A DNA stretch of 20,275 nt. Origin: JABMMZ01 sp044357345 (GTDB lineage: Bacteria > Bacteroidota > Bacteroidia > NS11-12g > UBA955). The first letter of the stretch is position 1. Each line of letters begins with the position of its first letter. The notes under the pieces were generated by a model. That model was not told the origin of the DNA and did no database searches. It saw only the letters and a list, made by a program, of their open reading frames with translations. The translations under genes were made by a program, and so were the position numbers. The stretch spans positions 1-20,275 of the forward strand of contig JBIKPR010000051.1 of assembly GCA_044357345.1 (NCBI GenBank), written 5' to 3'. Positions 15,237 through 20,275 of the stretch are shown here, piece after piece.

Positions 15237-15255
15237 GCAAATTTGCTCAAAAATA
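15237..15255 (-). promoter_or_regulatory. Possible tdk promoter with adjacent palindrome
   Basis: Minus-strand TATTTTTG at 15255-15248 matches TAnnTTTG, 21 nt from the tdk ATG. Immediately downstream is a perfect 10-bp palindrome GCAAATTTGC (15237-15246), about where transcription would start. The region is very AT-rich, so both may be chance. Confidence 0.3.
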
Positions 15256-15337
15256 TTTTAGCCTCAAAAAATATTTGAAAGTATTTTCAAAATCGAGAAA
15301 AAAATATTATTATTGAATTGAAATTAGCGCATACTAC

Positions 15338-16129
15338 ATGAATCAGCAAGAAATCCTCGATCAAATTAAATCACTTTTAAATTCTTCAGAAAAAGCAATT
15401 ATTGAAATTCAGAAAGGAATAAATGTTGATTTTTATATTAACCTGATTCAACAAAACAGCATTGAATGTTTTAACCTTTCAAATCGGGTATCAAATACCA
15501 AAGCCATTGACTCAAACAATGATTTGAAGATTGAAATAAAAAAACCTATTGAACCAGTTGTTGAAGAAGTTTTAAATCTTGTTAAAACTCTGATTCCGGA
15601 AATTGAACCTGTAATTATCCCTGAACCAATTCAAGAAATAAAAAAGCCTGAACTAATTGAAAAAATCGAAAACCCTATTCAGGAACCGATATTAGAACTT
15701 GAAGTTAAAAATGTTTCTGCACCCGTTAAAGAAATTACCGTTGAAGAGACTTTAACCGCAGCGTTAAAAGCGCCCCAAACCATTCAAACATCAAAATTCA
15801 AAGAAGAAGAAGGTGATGACTTCTCGGTAAACTCTAAAATTTCTAAGAACAAACAACCTGTACTGAATTTTGCAGATAAGTCAACAGAAACATCTATTCC
15901 AGACCTAGCAAAAGCAATTTCAATTGGCAAAAAATTCGAGTTTATAAATGGCTTATTTAATGGCAACAGTGAAGCATATAAGAATTGCATCCAAACATTA
16001 CAGACTTCTGAAAACTACAATAGCGCGATCAACTATATTGAAAATGAAATAAACAATCAATTTGATTGGAATGAAAACGAACAACTAGCAGCAGAACTTT
16101 TTGCCTTAATAAAAAGAAGATTTAATTAA
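15338..16129 (+). CDS. Bacteroidota hypothetical protein with acidic Pro/Glu/Ile-rich linker
   Basis: No characterised family is recognised. The 263-residue product has three parts: an N-terminal helical segment (1-60, MNQQEILDQIKSLLNSSEKA), a low-complexity linker (about 66-131) rich in Pro, Glu, Ile and Lys with repeated EPI/KKP/IEP units, and a conserved-looking C-terminal helical domain (about 187-263; IPDLAKAISIGKKFEFINGLFNG ... FDWNENEQLAAELFALIKRRF). I recognise this C-terminal pattern as one found in uncharacterised Bacteroidota proteins, in which the linker is variable. There is no signal peptide or membrane segment, so it is probably cytoplasmic. comEC starts 8 nt later, suggesting co-transcription. 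The upstream region is divergent with tdk and holds only a weak TATTATTG (15308-15315). Confidence 0.8.
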   Translation: MNQQEILDQIKSLLNSSEKAIIEIQKGINVDFYINLIQQNSIECFNLSNRVSNTKAIDSNNDLKIEIKKPIEPVVEEVLNLVKTLIPEIEPVIIPEPIQEIKKPELIEKIENPIQEPILELEVKNVSAPVKEITVEETLTAALKAPQTIQTSKFKEEEGDDFSVNSKISKNKQPVLNFADKSTETSIPDLAKAISIGKKFEFINGLFNGNSEAYKNCIQTLQTSENYNSAINYIENEINNQFDWNENEQLAAELFALIKRRFN

Positions 16130-16137
16130 AAACTAAA

Positions 16138-18213
16138 ATGATCAACTGGCATAGTATACCATTTGCCAGGTTATTGATTCCGTTCACCATTGGTATAGTC
16201 GTTTACAATTGTTCACCGGGAACTCTACCCTTAGCATACTTGCTGATTATATTGGCAGGCACATATTTGCTTTACATAAGCAAAGCGAATATTCAGTTAA
16301 AATTCAAGCAAAAAGCTTGGATCTCAATAGCTATTTCTTTGCTTTTCGTCTCTGTGGGAATTTTCAGATCTCACTTATCTCAAGCCAATACTTCAAAAAA
16401 CCATTACTCAAATATTGAGGGTATTAAATATTTAAAAATTGAAATTAGAGATATTCTAGAAGCAAAAAATGGTAAAATAAAAATAATCGCAGAAGCAACG
16501 AATGCAATTGACTCACAAAACAGAAAAACCAGTTGCAGTGGCCTTATTCTTTTAAATCTAAGTTCTGATAGCGCGTCTTTCACTCCAAGAATAGGCGATA
16601 ACTATAGTATAAAAGCCCATCTAAGAACCCCTGAACACAGCTACAATCCGGGCACATTTAATTATCAAACACATCTTAAAAGGAAGCAAATTTTGTGTAC
16701 GATTAAGGCCCATAGCAATGAACTTATAAAAACCAATACTTATTCATTTAACATAAAAAAGTCAGCGTACGAATACCGTGACTATTGCATAGAAGTTATT
16801 AAGAACAACATTCCAAATAAAATCTCATGTGGCATCTCAGAAGCCTTGATATTGGGTTATAAATCTGATTTAAATGAAGAAACTAATCTAATATTTACTA
16901 GAACTGGAACATTGCACATTTTAGCCGTGAGCGGGATGCATGCTGGACTGATATTTAGTATTCTAAACTTCTTGTTTGGATTTCTAAAAAAATTCAAAAG
17001 AGGGGAATTGCTTAAAACCGTGATTATTCTGAGTTTCTTGTGGTTTTATGCTGTAATGTCAGGACTTTCAACTTCAGTTATTAGAGCAGCTGTTATGTTT
17101 AGTTTACTTTCAATCGGAAAGATTGTAAACAAAGACAAAAACCCTTTGAATACGATTTTCTCTTCTGCTTTTTTAATGCTCGTGTATGAACCAAATTATT
17201 TTTTCGACCCAGGTTTCCAGCTTTCATACTTAGCCGTATTAGGAATTGTTGTGTGCTATTCAAAAATCAGAGGTCTATACCATCACAAAACAAAGGTTAT
17301 AGCAGCGGTTTTAGATTTAATTAATGTAAGTTTATGTGCCCAAATACTGACGTTTCCAATTAGTATATTTTATTTCAATCAATTTCCGAGTTACTTCTTA
17401 TTAACCAATTTGATTGTAATTCCAGTTTACACGTTAATAATATTTCTCATTCTGGCCTTATTCCCATTTTCGAGTATTCCGGTTATATCTCTAAATATTG
17501 GTAAATTGATTGACGTCTTAATCTACTACAATGATAAATTTATGCAGTGGACCGATCGACTGCCCTATTCTGTTATTGAAAATATCAACATAGACCTCAT
17601 TGAACTATTTGCGCTCTACCTAATTATTGCACTTAGTATTTTCTTTGTTCATTATAAAAACAAAACAAGTTTTATACTAATTCTTTTAGTCCTTTCGATT
17701 CTAAAACCTTACCAACACTATACACAAAAAAAATACATGAAACAGAGATTCATATGTATTATGGGTTTCAGAAACACCGATATCTTTGTTTGTGTGGATG
17801 GTGAAAAAGCATTTGTCTATGGAGATTCTTTAAGTTTTACCCAAAAAAGCATAAAAAATGACTTGAATAGATTTTTTTTAAAAAACAATATAAAGTCAAA
17901 ATATACGATTCGAGAAAATTATACATTTGTTTCAACAAATTTTACGTCAATTTCAGAAATTGGATTTCAATTTTTTGACAGAATCGTGACAAAGCAAAAT
18001 ACTGCACAATTAAATGGACAAGCACGAGTGTATTTCACAATCCTGGGTGAAGGGGAAAAACAATCATACAACCCTAAAATAAGTGCTAATAATTTGATAA
18101 TCAGCCACAAAATATTGAAGAGCAAAAGAGAAAGCATAAACAAGGAGCTTTTCAATGTTTATGGCAAAAAGATAAATATTTCGAATAGATTTCGAATCAT
18201 TTGTCGATTTTAA
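16138..18213 (+). CDS. comEC: ComEC/Rec2-family DNA-uptake channel protein, without metallo-beta-lactamase domain
   Basis: ComEC is the inner-membrane channel that passes single-stranded DNA into the cell in natural transformation. The 691-residue product starts with membrane segments (about 8-80), then a soluble DUF4131-like/OB region (about 90-220), then the Competence domain with its hallmark LHILAVSGMHAG at 259-270 and about eight further hydrophobic segments up to about 525. The C-terminal 160 residues are soluble (CVDGEKAFVYGDS, NLIISHKILK) and contain no HxHxDH metal motif, so the metallo-beta-lactamase domain of longer ComEC proteins is absent or replaced. This matches what I recall of Bacteroidota ComEC. 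The gene follows the hypothetical gene at 15338. Other competence genes are not visible here. Confidence 0.88.
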   Translation: MINWHSIPFARLLIPFTIGIVVYNCSPGTLPLAYLLIILAGTYLLYISKANIQLKFKQKAWISIAISLLFVSVGIFRSHLSQANTSKNHYSNIEGIKYLKIEIRDILEAKNGKIKIIAEATNAIDSQNRKTSCSGLILLNLSSDSASFTPRIGDNYSIKAHLRTPEHSYNPGTFNYQTHLKRKQILCTIKAHSNELIKTNTYSFNIKKSAYEYRDYCIEVIKNNIPNKISCGISEALILGYKSDLNEETNLIFTRTGTLHILAVSGMHAGLIFSILNFLFGFLKKFKRGELLKTVIILSFLWFYAVMSGLSTSVIRAAVMFSLLSIGKIVNKDKNPLNTIFSSAFLMLVYEPNYFFDPGFQLSYLAVLGIVVCYSKIRGLYHHKTKVIAAVLDLINVSLCAQILTFPISIFYFNQFPSYFLLTNLIVIPVYTLIIFLILALFPFSSIPVISLNIGKLIDVLIYYNDKFMQWTDRLPYSVIENINIDLIELFALYLIIALSIFFVHYKNKTSFILILLVLSILKPYQHYTQKKYMKQRFICIMGFRNTDIFVCVDGEKAFVYGDSLSFTQKSIKNDLNRFFLKNNIKSKYTIRENYTFVSTNFTSISEIGFQFFDRIVTKQNTAQLNGQARVYFTILGEGEKQSYNPKISANNLIISHKILKSKRESINKELFNVYGKKINISNRFRIICRF

Positions 18214-18253
18214 AAAATTATTACCAAAAAAAGTAGAGTATTTTATGAAATTG

Positions 18254-18284
18254 TTTGGCGTTTCAAAAATCGTTTATATATTTG
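18254..18284 (+). promoter_or_regulatory. Full Bacteroidota-type promoter (TTTG-N19-TATATTTG)
   Basis: A -33 TTTG (18254-18257) and a -7 TATATTTG (18277-18284) are 19 nt apart, the preferred spacing for the Bacteroidota primary sigma factor. It is the only promoter in the window where both boxes are clear. The leader of about 37 nt is almost all A and T, a feature of well-translated mRNAs in this phylum. Confidence 0.68.
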
Positions 18285-18326
18285 GAGTGTTAAAATAATA
18301 AAAAATCAATATAAATTTTATTAATT

Positions 18327-20275
18327 ATGAGAAAAATTTACAAACCACAAAATTTCCTTCGAATAGTCTTCACACTATTCTGTGCGGCATTCATGAGCTC
18401 GGCCTCCGCGCAGTTGTCTGGTACTTACACCATCGACAACACAGCAGCAACGAGCGGAACCAACTTTGCTACTTGGCTTGCTTTCAGAAATTCCATTACC
18501 ACCAATGGTGTTAGTGGAGCTGTTACAGTCAATGTAATGACCGACAACACTGAGACTGCTCAAATTAACTTTGGCGCAATCACTGGATCTTCAGCAACCA
18601 ACACAGTAACCATCAATGGTAACAACAAATTTTTATCTGTTGGTATATCTGATGCTGTTATCTTGTTAAGTGGTGCTGACTATTTTACTTTCGATAAAGT
18701 AACAGTTAGAAACACAAGCACCAGTCAGTATGTTCAAGGTTACAGATTGTTTAATGGTTCAGATTACAACACCATTTCAAATGGTATCATTGAATTTACT
18801 TCATTAACCTCTGCAACAACTTCAGGTGGTGCTTATGTAGCATTTTCAAATTCTTCAACTTCAATGACTGCTACAAGTTCTACAGGCCATGGTAACTTTT
18901 GTACCATCAGTGGCAACTTGATGCGCACAACGAACACCAACAGCCCAGGTCCTGCTTATGGTATCACTTGCACAGGTAACAACTCTACCTACTCTTACAC
19001 AGCGCAAAACAACACCATCAGTGGCAACACCATTCAAAACTTCTATTTCATGGCGATTTACATGTACTTCACCAATGGCAACCAAGTATTGAACAATGAC
19101 ATCTCTCGTGCAAACGCAACATCTTATAATAGCAGTTCTACCTTATATGGTATCTACTCTTATTACTCGTATGCAACAAGCCGTTCTACAAAATTAGATG
19201 GCAATAAAATACATGATATGCCATTTTTTGGAGCGACACCATCAACGGCGCCTTCAACCATGTATGATTTTTACACCTATTACAACTACGGTAATTCTAC
19301 CTACAAATTTACAATTAACAACAACGAAATTAAAAATGTAATGGCTAGTACAAATAATTATTTAGGTTATAATTATTTCAACTATTATTTTGATTTAATT
19401 GGCAATATGGCCGACAACAATGATGTAACTACCAGTACTTCTTCATCTGTTAACTTTCGTGGTTGGTTAAACTATGGAACATACAACGAATACCGTTTCA
19501 ACAACAACACCATTCAAAATTGTGATGGTGGTTACTATTGGTATGGTGTAAGAAGTTCTTATCCAAGCAGCGCGTGTACAGTTGCTCAAATCAATGGCAA
19601 TACCATTAAGAACAATGCAAAAGCCTACTACTACCACTATTCTATTTATAGCGAATGGACCTATAACTCTGCTTTGTACCCTGTTCAGATTAATGAAAAC
19701 ACAATCGAAGGAAATACTTCAGATTATTATTACCATTACAGCATCTATGCTTATTACTATGGTAACTATGACATTTCTAGAAACATTATCAGAAACAACA
19801 GAAATACGTCAAATTCGACTTCATACTACCATTATTCAATTTATAATTACTATAACTACAACACTTCAATTAATAGCAATTTAATTCTTGATAATGCGGC
19901 ATACTATTATACCTACTGTATCTACAACTATTCATTTATCAGTGGAACGTATACAACTGAGGTTCGTCAAAATACGGTTAGAGCAAATGGTAGCTTAAGT
20001 AATAATTTTAGTCCATACCTTTATGGTATCTATCAGTACCAATATTACCATACCAACATCAAAGTAATTGGTAATATATTTGATTTCCAAAACTGGTATG
20101 GTTTCTATCCTGTATACACTTACAACGTGAATGGTTCAACACCTTACACTTGGGATTACAATTCTTATTATGTAACTAATTTCTCTAATCAGAATTGGTA
20201 TTGCCCTGCTGGAACTTCAAATTCATACACAGCTTGGGCTTCTAATGGTTTCTGCGGTCCTAATGAGAAATATCT
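18327..20275 (+). CDS. Secreted tyrosine-rich beta-helix-like surface protein (3'-truncated)
   Basis: From ATG 18327 the frame is open to the window end (649 codons plus two bases), so the C-terminus is missing. A signal peptide (residues 1-28, ending SSASA-Q) precedes LSGTYTIDNT, an opening I know from Bacteroidota surface proteins with right-handed beta-helix repeats. The rest is built of about 25-35 residue units with ladder motifs such as INGNTIKN, INENTIEGN and INNNEIKN. From about residue 280 the turns become strikingly Tyr-rich: YYYHYSIY at 434-441 and 467-474, YYHYSIY at 500-506, YYYTYCIY at 526-533. By hand count residues 434-535 hold 29 Tyr in 102. No enzyme motif is visible. A T9SS sorting domain would be expected beyond the window. 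An adhesin, matrix or sheath protein is possible but unproven. Confidence 0.83.
   Translation, partial: MRKIYKPQNFLRIVFTLFCAAFMSSASAQLSGTYTIDNTAATSGTNFATWLAFRNSITTNGVSGAVTVNVMTDNTETAQINFGAITGSSATNTVTINGNNKFLSVGISDAVILLSGADYFTFDKVTVRNTSTSQYVQGYRLFNGSDYNTISNGIIEFTSLTSATTSGGAYVAFSNSSTSMTATSSTGHGNFCTISGNLMRTTNTNSPGPAYGITCTGNNSTYSYTAQNNTISGNTIQNFYFMAIYMYFTNGNQVLNNDISRANATSYNSSSTLYGIYSYYSYATSRSTKLDGNKIHDMPFFGATPSTAPSTMYDFYTYYNYGNSTYKFTINNNEIKNVMASTNNYLGYNYFNYYFDLIGNMADNNDVTTSTSSSVNFRGWLNYGTYNEYRFNNNTIQNCDGGYYWYGVRSSYPSSACTVAQINGNTIKNNAKAYYYHYSIYSEWTYNSALYPVQINENTIEGNTSDYYYHYSIYAYYYGNYDISRNIIRNNRNTSNSTSYYHYSIYNYYNYNTSINSNLILDNAAYYYTYCIYNYSFISGTYTTEVRQNTVRANGSLSNNFSPYLYGIYQYQYYHTNIKVIGNIFDFQNWYGFYPVYTYNVNGSTPYTWDYNSYYVTNFSNQNWYCPAGTSNSYTAWASNGFCGPNEKY

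Noticed and set aside
18375..19085. Minus-strand open frames of 62 and 74 codons opposite the secreted protein
   Set aside because: Antisense to a coding frame with signal peptide and clear repeat structure; no independent support.
19582..19884. 100-codon forward open frame rich in Thr and Ile
   Set aside because: It is an out-of-frame reading of the Tyr/Asn-rich repeats of the large secreted protein, whose frame is open throughout.
19600..19900. Possible CRISPR or tandem DNA repeat
   Set aside because: Similarity is at the protein level; the nucleotide units differ by many synonymous changes and vary in length.

Overview
This is an AT-rich chromosomal segment from a member of the Bacteroidota, most likely an environmental Flavobacteriales, Chitinophagales or Sphingobacteriales relative. 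The assignment rests on a secreted protein with a type IX secretion (T9SS) C-terminal sorting domain, a PorV2-like outer-membrane protein, a DUF4783 gene next to nadC, an adk-obg pair with a short-LID adenylate kinase, a ComEC without its metallo-beta-lactamase domain, AT-rich leaders without clear Shine-Dalgarno sequences, and several matches to the Bacteroidota -7 promoter element TAnnTTTG. No RNA gene, CRISPR array, insertion sequence or prophage gene was seen.

Layout. The left edge (1-3110) holds the end of a membrane protein, convergent with wecB (UDP-GlcNAc 2-epimerase). A forward adk-obg pair follows and ends at a strong bidirectional hairpin terminator. From 3130 to 11093 everything is on the minus strand: a small T9SS cargo protein, nadC, a DUF4783 protein, uvrB, pdxA, pepA and tyrS. 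tyrS-pepA-pdxA are tightly spaced (12 and 1 nt) and look like one transcript from a promoter near 11130; uvrB, the DUF4783 gene and nadC follow at wider gaps. A hairpin with a U-tract sits directly against the nadC start.

From 11205 the genes run forward: an AcpH/DUF479-like protein followed by a PorV2-like protein, then a three-gene overlapping unit (DUF6787-like small membrane protein, Mrp/ApbC Fe-S carrier ATPase, Nfu-type scaffold). Thymidine kinase (tdk) is on the minus strand. Next come a Bacteroidota hypothetical protein and comEC, 8 nt apart. The right edge has a well-formed promoter (TTTG-N19-TATATTTG) driving a large, very tyrosine-rich secreted beta-helix-like protein that runs off the window.

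Most of the window is housekeeping: cofactor synthesis (nadC, pdxA), translation (tyrS), DNA repair (uvrB), Fe-S biogenesis (mrp, nfu), nucleotide metabolism (adk, tdk) and DNA uptake (comEC). The accessory signal is the cell-surface set: two exported proteins plus a PorV2-like protein that may help shuttle T9SS cargo. The least ordinary item is the Tyr-rich repeat protein at 18327-20275, whose rungs carry Tyr clusters such as YYYHYSIY at about 26-33 residue spacing.
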